Source: Salisapilia sapeloensis
Lineage: Eukaryota > Oomycota > Peronosporomycetes > Peronosporales > Salisapiliaceae
Direction: 5' to 3'
DNA length: 45,878 nt
Assembly (NCBI GenBank): GCA_023334545.1
Contig: JAADVB010000154.1
Span: 1 to 45,878 of the forward strand
A program made the translations under genes and the position numbers. The notes below the pieces were generated by a model. It was not told the DNA's origin. It was given only the letters and a program-made list of their open reading frames with translations, and did no database searches. Positions 1 through 11,140 of the stretch are shown piece after piece (position 1 is the stretch's first letter; each line of letters starts with the position of its first letter).

Positions 1-1355
1 GAAATCGAACTTCTACCTTCGGAAAAGGTTCTCTCTTTGCAGCGTAAAGTTTCTCGGATAAATCTCGGTGAAGCTGCCTCGAGCCATGCGCTGTCATGGT
101 CGCACTTGACGTGTACGAAATCGTCGGTGTGTCCACCATTGCAATGATGTACTACAGGTGCAAGCACAAGAGCTGGTAAGCGAGTAAAATGCGATGGTAG
201 GCAGTTGGAAAATTGAAAAGTGAGGTAAGATATTTAGGAAGATTGGATGGTATTCGTACTATTATTAATCACATCAGGGGCCGCAATTGATACAATCAGC
301 GCAGTATCATCATTTGGTGGTACATGAAGAATTTAAATCGACCGTCTGTTGTACCAGAGGTGCCTTCGTTATCAAACGCGTCGTATTGAAAGCATGAGAC
401 ACACAAAGTAAAGGTGTACCGCCGCGGCTGCCTGTAGTCGGGCATGCTTGCAAGATACGCTATGAAGCAAACTGTACAACGCCTGAGTGTAGACAGGAAA
501 GGTGCTAGAAATCTCTTATCATGTCAGCCAGGTGCGATTAAACTGACTGTATCTGGTGTATTACAAGCAAACAGGTCGTGGTTGCAGTCTAACCGTGGAA
601 GTTTCAAAATGAATAGTTTCTAGAGACATTTGACTGACGTGATTAAAGGCACATGATAGAGCTTAACTTACTACTACCGAATCTGGCGTGCCAGCGGACG
701 ACCATACATTTAGCATGCGAATGTTCGCAGTTTATGAAACTCAGCTTCAAGGTTTAACGATCACAAGATGCTTATCATCGCTTAATCTTCCTGCGAGATC
801 GAGAAGAGGATACGAAAAACCGTCATCGTTGAAATGATACAAATAGAACACAGTCCAGCGCTCACACATACTCGTTGTCCAGGTTTCCAGTAAAAGCAAT
901 AGCTAAGAATCGTAATCTAGCTGGGTCTTGCTGCGGCAAGATATGTATTACTCATTAAAAGCAATGGAGATTGGCATGTTCTATGAAGTGAATGTAGGAT
1001 AGAGATAATAAATCACTCTTGTGCCCTCTTCTAGCTGTGAGCTTATGCTTTGTTTCTTAAGGCGATATCATTGTTCGTAACGAACATCCTGCCTTAATGT
1101 CTATCGTTAAACGTAGCTAACTTTATGAGAGGAAATGCGTATGAATCTACTGCTTAAAAACAAAACTATGTTTCAATAGCTAGTATATAAATTATTTGCA
1201 ATCTTAATACATGTGTGAGTATTAACTATAATATCCGTCCATTTTCTCGAGTCTGATTGTCTAAAGCAAATATACTTTCGATATCTACATTCATACAGCG
1301 AGTAGGCAGTAAATCTACCACATTATCCTTCATCCCAATATATTACGTTTACTAA
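1..1355. other. Spacer with no supported gene
   Basis: No convincing coding region is visible. A short open stretch near 100-180 on the + strand encodes a hydrophobic stretch followed by a basic tail and stops at a TAA. It could be the last exon of a gene starting left of the window, but it has no recognisable motif and is too short to call. The rest is AT-rich, with stops in all frames. Confidence 0.5.
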
Positions 1356-1427
1356 ATGGCTACATCCGAACCGTTATATCGGACCAAGAACAAGATCTTG
1401 GGAATCGAATCGCCGAAGAAGAGATGA
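1356..1427 (+). promoter_or_regulatory. Upstream ORF overlapping the BAP31-like start (ATGA)
   Basis: An ATG at 1356 opens a 23-codon reading frame whose TGA stop (1425-1427) overlaps the downstream gene's ATG (1424-1426) as ATGA. A weak initiator-like TCATCCC lies at 1330-1336, so the uORF may lie inside the mRNA. If transcribed, it would make translation of the BAP31-like protein depend on leaky scanning or termination-reinitiation. The geometry is seen directly; the transcript start is inferred. Confidence 0.45.
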
Positions 1428-2374
1428 TTCTGAATACGATGATGTTTTGGCTGATGGTGGTCGAGGCGACTGTGTGCCTCATCATCAGCCTTCCATTCGG
1501 CCGAGAGCTATCACAGCGACTCATCCAGTTCGTTTCCTCCCACGTCAGTCGAGACTCGAATGCCACAACCGTTGTCACAAGCACACTCGTCCTTGTCGCT
1601 GTTCTCTTTGCTTGTACGTTCTTTTAAAATCTTGTGACCATAAAGCAGGCTTATAATCTCTTAATTAGCCGATGTGAATACGACGTACCAGCACAGTGGC
1701 ACAGATGAAGACTGGAGTGACAGCATGCGCATCCACCTATTGACTGCCCAACGCAACATGTACATCTCTGGCTTTTGTCTCTTCCTCTTCCTGTACGTCT
1801 ATCCATCCATATTATTCAAGTAGCTCTTTTATATCTCATCGATCGATACAGACTACTCAGGCTCGTCTACATTTCATTGGAAACCAATCTAAAGCTCGAA
1901 AAGAGTTTAAACGCGATGAAAAAGCAGGCGCAAAGTGCTTCCAATGGATATACGCAGCTTTTGGAAGAGAATGAAAATATTACAAAACAGCTAAAGAAAG
2001 TGAATGAACTATTGGAAGATGAAGATGAGTCGGATGGGAAATCCAACAAGGCAGCGAATGTCCTGAGTAAACTCGTGGCTGAGAATAACAAGCTCACGAG
2101 CGAGCTGAGTGCTGCTCAGGTCGAAACGAAGAACTTAGGAGTAAAGATGGAGACACTACGAAAGCAAGCGGACGGGCAGAGCTCAGCGTACATGAAGTTG
2201 GTGGATGAGAAGACGGAAGGAGATAAACGAGATGAACGTCTGGCGGTCTTAGAGAAAAAGTTGGAGGAGAAGGAAAAGGAGATGGAAGAGATCAAGAAAG
2301 ACCGAGATTCTTTGCGTAGTCAAGTGCAGGACTATGACTTTATGTTTGCGGATGCGAGGAAGAAGGCGGATTAA
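1424..2374 (+). CDS. BCAP31: BAP31-like ER membrane protein (3 exons)
   Basis: The protein is a B-cell receptor-associated protein 31 homologue of about 278 aa, known in the family as a polytopic ER sorting and quality-control factor. Exons are 1424-1613, 1669-1792 and 1852-2374, with introns of 55 and 59 nt (gtacgt donors). Splicing gives an N-terminal hydrophobic segment, a second at the end of exon 1, then the family signature LLTAQRNMYISGF leading into a third membrane span and LRLVYISLE. The C-terminal half (about residues 120-275) is a long charged coiled coil. The chain ends KKAD, which fits the KKxx dilysine ER-retrieval signal and supports the stop at 2372-2374. ATG 1424 begins directly at the first membrane span, as in the family. 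The uORF that overlaps this start is the only odd feature. Confidence 0.9.
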
Positions 2375-3445
2375 GTAGGAATACGATATCATTCGACTCG
2401 TTATGTGGTTTGAGGCATGGATTTATTCCGTTCGTTTGGTCGAATTAGTATAGTCAAACTGATTGTGCTCCTCTTTTCTACGTTCTTGTATGTTGACAGA
2501 ATGGTATCCTACGCCTATGTGTTTTGCTTGTATGTGGGTGGCTAAGATAACAAGACAAAGATGAAGCTCTGATCCATACTGTCATGATACAAGAATGCTC
2601 TCGTTATATCGATAGCGATTGAAGTTCTAGTATTTGAGATCTTACAGTTATGAATCTGTTCTGCAGAAGTCTGAAGTGCAGGACTCGTCTACCAATTTTA
2701 TCATATATAGCGTCTAACTTCTTAAATCTACAGTACCTCATGTAAACTTGAAAGGTAGATGTATCTCGCGGTAGCCTGAAGCCGATGGATATGTCTTTCG
2801 AGTGATAACAATCGCTTACATGAGTGATCTTGATATAGCTAGTTTACCTATCGAATAAGGTTACCACTTCTTATTCCATAAAGTCTCATCGTCGATTTGT
2901 ACCATTTGCTGCCTGCAAGAAGCCAAAGTTATCCACATCGCTTTATACTGTCCAAGTACACTTACGCGCTCATCATAAAAAGCATGGAGAGAACTATTTT
3001 AAACTACGTTTCTCGTCATGATAGATCGATAGCAAGGTGAGGGCGGTGTGGTAACGTCCAGCCATACATGATACAGAGGAGAATCAAGGACAGCCATCAT
3101 GCAGTTCCCAGTCGAAACGCATGGAGTTTGAGATCATGACAGGCGATGTACTCTCGATGACCTCCAACTTAAAGACCCATCGACCTTGCACCCAACCAGC
3201 ATAGAAGCCTGTCCATAGTTGTTAAGCCATTCATACCTGCTCCATCGTCCACCTTGACTACCTAGATGCAAATTGACGGAACGAACGATAGTTTTACCAA
3301 GCCGCTTCCTGTATTCTAGTACTTAGGACCTTTCCACAACTTGTGCTAGTCGATATCGTCACGATCGCTCCATTCAAAACAAAACCATGGTAGAAACGCT
3401 TTGGCCAGCTTTCAACCCATCAACTTGTTTTTCTTTGGAACGTGC
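2375..3445. other. Spacer between BAP31-like and RPL14
   Basis: This stretch of about 1.07 kb is AT-rich with frequent stops. It must hold the 3' ends of the two convergent genes on either side (BAP31-like + and RPL14 -). I see no RNA gene, repeat or coding relic in it. Confidence 0.6.
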
Positions 3446-3927
3446 TTACGCAGCAGCCTTGCGGCCAGCGGCGATCGACTTCTTGACGAGCGTCGACTTT
3501 TGCTTGCGGGCAATCATGAGCTTGAAACGGTCAAAGTCGTTCAAGTTGCGGCGAGCCTTCTTGTTGGCGAGCTTCTTGGCCCACGTGGTGCTGTTCCAAG
3601 CGTTGACCGTGTCCGCCTTCTCCAAAGCCTTCTTCAGAGTCTTTTCACGCGGCTGACGCGGGATGGCGACCGTCAAGTCCGTAAGTGCGAGACGCTTGAA
3701 AGGCATCATCTGACGGTTGACGCCAGTGACGTTGAACGGACCGTCGACGAGGGCGCGGTTCTCATCGACAACGTCGATGATGGTGGCGATCTTGCCAGCG
3801 TCCGGACCGTACTGCACGAGGACGACACGGCCCACTTCCACAAAGCGAGAGAAAGTCTAGGTAGTGGCACGTGGTTGAGTATACTAGTCATATAGAAAGA
3901 TAGGAAGCATCATGGTGGACATACCAT
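3446..3927 (-). CDS. RPL14: 60S ribosomal protein L14 (eL14)
   Basis: This is the eL14 component of the cytosolic large ribosomal subunit, 137 aa after splicing. The large exon is 3446-3856; a 68-nt intron (3857-3924) separates it from a first coding exon that is only the ATG (3925-3927). The joined start reads MTFSRFVEVGRVV, matching the conserved eL14 N-terminus (RFVEVGRVA in animals). Further matches are VDGP, MPFKRLALTD, and a basic C-terminus with DFDRFKLM. A phase-0 stop sits directly before ACT at the acceptor, so the intron must be removed. An upstream ATG near 4008 opens a frame that runs out of frame into exon 2; it would be an overlapping uORF if the mRNA starts far enough upstream. 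No other gene depends on this one locally. Confidence 0.93.
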
Positions 3928-5049
3928 ATTTAGGTAAGCTGTTCCTGGTAAATGTCTTGACCGACTGCGCTTGGTTGCGGACGCGTTTGGATGGAGCGAA
4001 AGCCATTCATCTTTTCAGCCAATCAAATTTAAAATTGTTCTGAACTATGTTGTTAGAAACAGGAGGTGGTTTCGTTGAGGTCCGAGGTTGCTATTTGGTA
4101 ACTTTTATTGACAAGTTAGATGGGACGGAAAGGTAGGAGGAAGTGTACTCATATTCAATGAGTTGATGGGAAATGCATACATCTACATAAATTATACTTC
4201 AAACGGTAAATTGAAGTCAAAAGTGATGTTTGTTTCGAGACTATGAAAGCTTGTATGTTCGAGCAATGACGGCGTGTTTGTATGGATTAAAAAGTAAAAG
4301 TAAAGTTTATTCTTGTTCATAAATTTCAACATCGATGAGGAATAGTTCTTTCTTTGTTTTGAGTACAAGATAAAAATAGTCATTCGATGTGAAACTCCTT
4401 CTTCATTCATAGTAAGAGCCATTCGGCCCATCAAACGCAGCTTCAGAGACTTGATCTCGGATGCTTGAATGCGACAACTACGAAAACTCGGAACAATAGA
4501 TCAGGTAAATGCCCCAGATACGGAAAGCTACCTTGTAGTGAATGAAAACCAGACGATCTATTCATAGCCAAGACATTGGTTAAAGCAAAATACTCCGCAT
4601 ATTTGGCATTGCAGTGTCAAATGTGACCGACTCAGTATCAGAGGGCGTATAAAATGCGATGAGAAGACTGATAAGGAAAAGGAAGGTCTATGGATCGACA
4701 CTAATGAGGGAAAATGAGCTCCATCAAGTTCCAGTTGAGTTGTTAGTGAAAACACTGCAATTGGTATGCACCTTTATGAGGTGAATGAGTCCTCTAGAGT
4801 GGTCTTGGCTATAGCTCTGATTTGATTTGGATGAAAGCTTAATTACAATCAAGGATACACACAAAGCATGAGGAAGAATGATATCCGAGTCGAGGATATC
4901 ACTCTAGTACCAGCTTTTAGTCATATATCACAATCCGGACGGATCCAATGAAATTTAATATGGATGAGTAAATTTCAAAAAGTGCTCAGAAGCAGTGTCG
5001 GTTCTGCACCTAGTTGTTGGAAATAAGTTGGTGTTAAGCAATATGGTGT
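3928..5049. other. RPL14 upstream region and spacer
   Basis: The first about 110 bases upstream of the RPL14 ATG contain a CCAAT-type element (gattggct read on the minus strand, near 4018-4025), consistent with an RPL14 promoter. The remainder is AT-rich; short open frames on the minus strand (4192-4434, 4558-4755) have no motif or composition that sets them apart from chance. Confidence 0.45.
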
Positions 5050-5340
5050 ATGCAGCTTTATAAATCTTTCAAACTGTTGCACTCTCACAAAACAAAAGAA
5101 TTCGACTTGATTACGACTTTATCTTCTGAGTGGACATTGCCATCCATAACGGCAGCTACTGAAGAGCTGCTGTCGAGGTCTCCACCATCGTCGACCAAAT
5201 TTGATTATGCTTATCTTTACATAGGTGACAATGACAATCAGTTTGGTGAAGTAATGCAAGCAATACTTGACTTCCAGACAAAAGCTCTTCGGGTCATTTA
5301 GGCTTCGCTACCACTAGACGTTGAAGCATTTGGAAGTCGT
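5050..5340 (+). pseudogene. Possible decayed coding fragment, unrecognised
   Basis: A frame opening at ATG 5050 runs 83 codons to a TAG at 5299-5301. The same frame then continues in protein-like composition for about 15 more codons before a second stop. It has mixed hydrophobic and charged residues, with an FDYAYLYIGDNDNQFG segment that looks more coding-like than the surrounding DNA. No domain is recognised. It could be a relic of a larger gene or a chance ORF. Confidence 0.2.
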
Positions 5341-5911
5341 GTCTTCGACTGAGGCTATGGGAATCCTTTTTAGATTATAACAGCTTTCGAATTCTTGCAA
5401 ACTAATTGAAGAGATCGTTCATCCGTTATTATTTTAATGACAGCATGATCCTGCTTGTCACGAGAAGAGGTAAAACCCGGCCATCTGGATAAAAAATTAG
5501 GCTATATAACTCCTTTAAAGCGTTTGGAGGTGGGGAAGAGGCTGCGACCCATCATGAGGTCAGAACAAGCAGTTTGATCTGAAGTCACAGATAGACAGAT
5601 CATTCCATTGTCTCACTTTCATGGTCCCAGTCATTACTCGAGATATAGCGGGTGCATGCTGATTGCTCGGCCACTTCTCCAGTCGATACATCGCTGACTT
5701 AGCTAGCACTGGAGAATTATGCAGTGATATGGAACTGCGTTATGATAAAGGATAGTTCATCAGGGGTACATACGGCCAATTCTTAAACATCATTCGCACC
5801 CCTCTTCTCCTCAATTAAAAGTTGTGCATATCAAATGCAAATAAAAAGGCTTGCGTTCGAGAGAGATACATTTGATTGTAGTTTAATGATGTCTATATTC
5901 CCAGCAATAAA

Positions 5912-6166
5912 TTACAGCGGGTCACATAGCGTACGTGATAATTCGCTACATGGCACTTTCAATCGATGTAGGAAAGCTGTGGGTTTCTCATCACAGTGAC
6001 TAGCCTTCGCACTAATCCACCCGCAATCGAAATTCAAATTGCCAAAGCTAGATCTGTCCTGTAGCCGATTGACAATGCAAGACTTGGATACCATGACTAG
6101 CGTGTTGGCAATGACCAATTCAAAGATATCACCAATTCGAAAAGAAATGGTTATTATGGGCATCAT
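5912..6166 (-). pseudogene. Relic copy A of an inverted duplicated sequence
   Basis: This minus-strand open frame (84 codons) is clearly related to the plus-strand frame at 6750-7025. Both end in the same order of blocks: NRLQDR / DRLQDR, then GW.SAKASH, then KP, then a LKVPCS / LRVPCS block, then LC and a stop two or three codons later. In both copies an intron-acceptor-like string (ctttgcag or ctttgcag-like) lies at the equivalent place upstream (about 6170-6180 here), so the homologous region may be the last exon of a gene family. No function is recognised, and upstream exons are not evident. Confidence 0.4.
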
Positions 6167-6749
6167 CGCGCTGCAAAGTCGGTAAAGGATTGAGATTTTT
6201 GTAGTTGGCTATATTTTGTAATGTAGCATGCGCAGTCGAATGATGTGAGTCTGGCAAAGCTGGTCATAACTCATGTCCAATCTTGTAGAATAAAATGTTC
6301 TTTTCTCCAGGGTATCAAACACCAGTAGCATGGACGTGATACTGTATCCAGGGACGTATGTCGGCCTGAATCTTTAGCAATACTTCACTCTTGTCGATGA
6401 AAAATCTTGAATGAAGGTTTCCACTTGCCAACCATTGAGATATTAGAAATCGCGTAGCCCTCGAGATGCCCAACTTTGAATCAACCAGGCTTGATCCGGT
6501 CGAAGCGCTTTAAAAGCTTATCGCTTTGACATCAAATCGAAATCATGTGGTTTTGTCGGTGGAACAGAAGTATCGACGGATTGCAACGCACCATAAATTA
6601 TTAAAGAGATCAATACTTTTAATATTTCAAGGGCTCATATCTATTTGCACTAGAAACTATTCCTTAAGCACAACGTCTTTATGCGCGTAAGTTGTCTGGT
6701 TTTAGCTACCGAAGCACTCTGGCGCAGGATTTGTAGCTATTGCTAGCGT
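6167..6749. other. Spacer between the two inverted copies
   Basis: AT-rich DNA separating the two inverted related sequences. The homology extends at least to the shared ctttgcag string and possibly to a shared tgcgc string further upstream, then fades. No open frame of note is seen here, and the ends show no clean terminal repeats that would mark a transposon. Confidence 0.4.
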
Positions 6750-7025
6750 ATGTTCACTTCGTTTGTGGCTTTGCAGAGCGCAATGTCGTCTATACTGACC
6801 ACGTCTTTCCGAAGTAGTGCTATCATTCCCAACATGCTACCCATGGTGTCCATGTATTATATTGCAGATCGGTTGCAGGATAGACCTAGACGCGGCAGTT
6901 TGGATTCCTATTACGGGTGGAATAGTGCGAAGGCTAGCCACATCCACGGCAAGCCCATATCCGTCCAACATCAATTGAGAGTACCATGTAGCAAATTCCC
7001 AGATGTGCTATGTGAATTGATGTAA
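6750..7025 (+). pseudogene. Relic copy B of an inverted duplicated sequence
   Basis: This plus-strand open frame (91 codons) is homologous to the minus-strand frame at 5912-6166. At DNA level the match is strongest around 6895-6945 (gggtggaatagtgcgaaggc and following bases) and at gtaccatgtagcaaattc. Conserved residues are spread along the length and both stop at the same place, which suggests a once-coding exon rather than a simple repeat. A gtaagttg donor-like site near 6688 and the ctttgcag acceptor-like site near 6767-6774 could bound an intron. Product unknown. Confidence 0.4.
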
Positions 7026-7905
7026 TCTTTAGTTGCGAAATTAAGGGTACTTCCTCACGAAGCAGCGAGTTGGACTTGGAGGCAGAAAGAAGATGTTGTG
7101 CCTAGTGAGCAAGCTTTAAAGCGAGCTTGGCAGGATGAATAAGCGTCGCAGTCTCAGCAGCTTCCCCGTTGTACACTAGTATTTTAGTAGATTCTGCGAT
7201 TCTTTTGCTTTCAAGCATCTCTCCACTTCTGTACATCTGCAGGTTTCTTAGTTAGTTGTGGATCTTAAGTCACTCATCTTCTCACGAGAGACAGCCAGAG
7301 TTTTTGAACACTCAAGTTTCTTGTTGCCTTAACAACCAATGAGCAACCCTTGCTAGATCTACTTCTCAAGACGTGAGGAATGGAATCTGTACAGAGCATA
7401 CACTCATCAGGGTAAGATAAGGTTTAGTAAATACCGAGGCATTGGTTCGATCATCAATCAATAATGCTCTAAAATTGAGCCTAGTTACGCGGTTCTTCGC
7501 TTGCTTCTCTTTTCAACCTATTCTTATAACTAAACGAATAAGTTTCCACGTTAATGAAATTTGCAGCAGTTGTGCGTATGTGCGAATATTTTTCACTGGA
7601 GTGTACACAATTGTTGCTGATGAGCCGAAATTCTGTCCCTTTAACCATGAATGTACTCTGATTTATTGCCCTGTGACTATCACTCGAAGACATCATCTTT
7701 ACTTATACGACGATCGCCCAACAGTGATGACTTTGCCTTGCTTTTAAGAGATAGGCACCTACTTCTGTTGAGTTAGTTGGGAAATACCATTCTTGTTGCA
7801 AGGAAGACAGCATTTTTGTTTGTATGTTTAAAATAGAGCAACTTTTCGGAGATGATGTCGCTATGACATTGTAGCTCGTGTTCGTAGTACTCACCGTCTA
7901 ACCAT
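7026..7905. other. Spacer, no supported gene
   Basis: Open frames on both strands between 7442 and 7894 overlap each other without a motif, a signal peptide or favourable composition for either strand. I see nothing here that can be called. Confidence 0.4.
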
Positions 7906-8187
7906 TCAATGCTCGAGAGCTAACTTTTCAATAGGAAACTTCATTCCAATAAAAACTTGAAGCGTATGCACTTCTAGGTTACCATATCCGTAAATTTGTC
8001 GCCAGCTTCTGTGGATATTAGCTTCCATGCGAAAGGCGAACCAATAGCTATTATCCCTTTCTCTGCCAAGAAAAAAGGCTACGGTCTGGACACTCCTCTT
8101 GCCATCCAACGCGCAGTCGATGGAAGGAAGCTCATGAAAAGGTATATACGTGCAATGTTGTCCTAATCGAATAAGATGCAGAGGATA
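7906..8187 (-). pseudogene. Possible orphan exon or relic, unrecognised
   Basis: The minus strand stays open from just after a TAG at 8188-8190 to a stop at 7906. The encoded peptide is protein-like (HELPSIDC, VAFFLGRERDN, YWFAFRMEANIH, ending in a basic and hydrophobic tail). There is no ATG near the beginning, so if real it would be an internal or last exon, or a fragment of a decayed gene. No family was recognised. Confidence 0.22.
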
Positions 8188-8550
8188 CTAAGAAACAGAC
8201 TTATGGAGTCTGCATTAAGACTTTCTAGGCGCAATATCAGTTAAATACGTATCTTGCCCTTTGTAAATGCTTTCAAGTCTTAATATTTCCAAAGTTGCTC
8301 AATATGGAAAAGATGACCGAAAGTTCCACTCCTTCAATTACATCACCACTTCAGCTTATCTACCAAGCATGCGTAATCTACCTACGGCTACCTGCCTACA
8401 ATCTCTCGTCAAGTGTCCATCGCAGCACTCGTCCAACCATCCAGCCCCTCGCACCTCCCCCGACTCTCAACTTCAACAATAACAGCATCTATTCAAACAT
8501 AACGTTAGAAACCCGTCCGATCGGTTGGCCAGGACGCTCCCTCACCTCTA

Positions 8551-8566
8551 TCACTTCTTCATTTTC
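8551..8566 (+). promoter_or_regulatory. Oomycete-type initiator before RPL5
   Basis: The sequence tcacttcttcattttc closely matches the oomycete initiator consensus (GCTCATTYYNCAWTTT). It ends 13 nt before the RPL5 ATG. It places the likely transcript start downstream of the in-frame ATG at 8525 and so supports the start at 8579. Confidence 0.55.
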
Positions 8567-8578
8567 CGTCAAGCCGCA

Positions 8579-9484
8579 ATGTTTGTCAAGGTCGTGAAAA
8601 ACAAGGCGTACTTCAAGCGCTACCAGGTCAAGTATCGTCGTCGCCGTGAAGGCAAGACGGACTACCGCGCCCGTAAGCGTTTGATTACGCAGGACAAGAA
8701 CAAGTACAACAGCCCCAAGTACCGTCTTGTCGTCCGTCTGACGAACACCAAGGTGATCTGTCAGATCGTGTACGCCGAGATCGAGGGTGACAAGATCTTG
8801 TGCCAAGCCACCTCCGCCGAGCTCCCGCGTTACGGCCTCAAGGTTGGACTCAAGAACTACGCCGCCGCGTACGCCACCGGTCTCCTTGTCGGTCGCCGTG
8901 TGCTCCAGAAGCTCGGCCTCGACGAGAGCTACGAGGGCAACACTGAGATTGACGGTGAGATCGTCAAGACCGAGCAGAACGGTCGCACGTTCTTCGTCGA
9001 CGAAGTCGATGACGAGAAGCGTCCGTTCCGTTGCTACTTGGACGCTGGTATCCGTACCACGACCACTGGCTCCCGTGTCTTCGGTGCCCTCAAGGGTGCC
9101 GCCGATGCCGGTATCGACATCCCGCACTCTGAGAAGCGTTTCCCGGGCTACGACCGTGACGCCAAGTCGTACGACGCTGAGGTCCACCGTGACCGTATTA
9201 TGGGCGTCCACGTTGGTGAGCACATGAAGGAGCTCGAGGAGGACGATCCTGAGATGCTTGCCGCCCACTACGCTTCGTACCAGAAGGAGGGCATTGACGG
9301 TGACGAGATGGAGGACTTGCTCGCCAAGGTGCACGAGGCCATCCGTGAGGACCCGTCTCCTTCGGAGAAGAAGACGCCGGTCATCGACAAGAAGTACAAG
9401 AAGCAGCAGAAGCGCTCGCGCCAGCAGCGCATGGCCCGTATCGCTCAGAAGAAGGCGTACCTCAAGGCCAAGGAGCAGCTCTAA
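8579..9484 (+). CDS. RPL5: 60S ribosomal protein L5 (uL18)
   Basis: This is the uL18 component of the large ribosomal subunit, which carries 5S rRNA into the pre-60S particle. It is an intronless gene of 301 aa. The N-terminus [16 protein letters not shown] matches the family almost exactly, followed by the basic [11 protein letters not shown] block, [16 protein letters not shown], the [13 protein letters not shown] segment and YLDAGI. The C-terminus is highly basic ([20 protein letters not shown]), as in other eukaryotes. The frame is open to an ATG at 8525, but the conserved start and the initiator-like element at 8551-8566 favour 8579. Coding DNA is markedly GC3-biased, consistent with high expression, and this bias also explains long antisense frames. 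Confidence 0.97.
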   Translation: MFVKVVKNKAYFKRYQVKYRRRREGKTDYRARKRLITQDKNKYNSPKYRLVVRLTNTKVICQIVYAEIEGDKILCQATSAELPRYGLKVGLKNYAAAYATGLLVGRRVLQKLGLDESYEGNTEIDGEIVKTEQNGRTFFVDEVDDEKRPFRCYLDAGIRTTTTGSRVFGALKGAADAGIDIPHSEKRFPGYDRDAKSYDAEVHRDRIMGVHVGEHMKELEEDDPEMLAAHYASYQKEGIDGDEMEDLLAKVHEAIREDPSPSEKKTPVIDKKYKKQQKRSRQQRMARIAQKKAYLKAKEQL

Positions 9485-11140
9485 GTTTTTGTAATCAATA
9501 ACATTGACAGGCATTGAATGGAAATCATTTTATGTTTATAGTTTCTTGTCGTTTGTGTCATGGTAGGTAGTGGCGGTTAGTCTTATACGCTGTCACGGTG
9601 CGTCGTTGCTGCTGGTGGTGGGTTGAATCGATAGACCGTGATCGTGTCGTTTTGGGATGCCATCATGTGGCCTTGGTACTTGCGACAGAAACCTAGCTTT
9701 CGTCTCCATTGGTGACATGCTGAAAGGACAAGGATGATTTTACTGTAGAAAGGAGGGTATTGACAAGGGTTACCTTCCAGAGCTTGCATAAGCGACCATG
9801 ATATGGGAATTGAGTCATGGGAAGTGCAGGCATGATGCTTTGTCAATATTCTGACGAGACGGCAAGAAAGAGGAAGTCAAGGAACTCGTGAACGTGTCTT
9901 AACCAAACCGACTTTTAATCAAGCGTGCAGATAATGCCTGTACTTGAAAACAGGTCTGGCAGCATCTTATAAGTACCCTCGTATGAGCATGACTGTTCTG
10001 TGAAGAATCGTGAATGAAAGCGCCAACGCTTGGACGCCTTCTGAAGCTCATGTATAAACGAGTTAGGTTTATACTACTATGAACGATAGCGTCCAAATGA
10101 TTTTCTCTACCAGAGTAGATGGCCTTGTTTCAAGATATGCAATTGCTCGAGTGTGCTACTTTCACGATCGTGCCTTTTGTTGAAACAATGCTACCATCGG
10201 TCCTTTCACATGAATATTTAGTCAGAAAGTAGTCCTACATGAGTGGCCTCTTCTTATAGTATGCTTTTGAGTGTCTAATTTTAATTCAGTGCAGTTTATG
10301 CTGGTAGTTTGGAGTGTGTTACCTGCCGCTTCTGTATTCTTTGTCGAAATTAGGAGTATTTTATTATAGATTGTTCTGGTGACATCTTTGTCATGAGTAT
10401 GGTGCAACAGTGCGGGTATATATTCGATCTTATTGTCCAAAGCTACGTTGCTTAAAACCACCAATAGTAAGGTGGTCAAGTTGCTTGTTGAGACTGGTGC
10501 GAGCAATCGTAATCTCTCCATTCTATCTTTACGAGAACAGCTCATTTTAACACAGACTCATATAACGACTTCGTGTTTAGTATTTCGATAGGTTTATGGC
10601 GATTTCTTTCTGTAATCTTCACTACGTTTGAGTGTATAAAGAGTAGATTGCTGTGCGAGAACAGTTTAAGACACGATCGACTTGATAGTCCCTTGTTAAC
10701 TTCCAGACTATTAAAGCAAAACTTCTGTTGCGCTAGCTGCTACGCAATCGCGCTTGTAAGCTTGAATGGATAGTAGACACCGCTATATTAATCAGATGTG
10801 CGCCTTTGGACTGGATCGCACCAAAATACGCAAGACTCAGAGAATTTGAACACACCACCATTGATATAATAATATAGTATAGTCAATTGTGGTCTTTGTA
10901 GATATAACATGTAATATGGAGCATATCAAGCTCAATGATTTCAAGCTATAAAGCACAAGGACAGCATCAAAGACCATGACGATTGATCTATTCCGTGTAT
11001 AGTATTATCATTTCTGAGTCGAATCTCAACCATGCACACGACTTTTATTCGACGAAAGTCTGTATTTTCATCCAATCACTGGCCCCTTTCAGACACGAAA
11101 CCGAACAACAAGTACCTAAAAGCTCGACTTCGCGACCACC
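9485..11140. other. Spacer between RPL5 and NSRP1-like
   Basis: This is about 1.65 kb of AT-rich sequence. Short open frames on both strands (for example 9583-9846, 9899-10096 and 10222-10545 on the minus strand) lack motifs and look like chance. No tRNA-like cloverleaf or repeat was seen. Confidence 0.5.

Noticed and set aside
100-180. Short + strand frame ending TAA that could be a last exon
   Set aside because: Too short, no family match, and no upstream sequence in the window to test it.
4864-4884. Inverted repeat gatatcc...ggatatc
   Set aside because: Arms of only 7 bp are expected by chance in this much sequence.
7442-7747. 101-codon + strand ORF in the 4-8.5 kb region
   Set aside because: It begins in AT-rich DNA, has overlapping open frames on the other strand and no recognisable feature.
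8489-9514. A 341-codon open frame antisense to RPL5
   Set aside because: It is the mirror of a strongly GC3-biased conserved gene, is rich in Leu/Val/Arg without domains, and RPL5 is certain.
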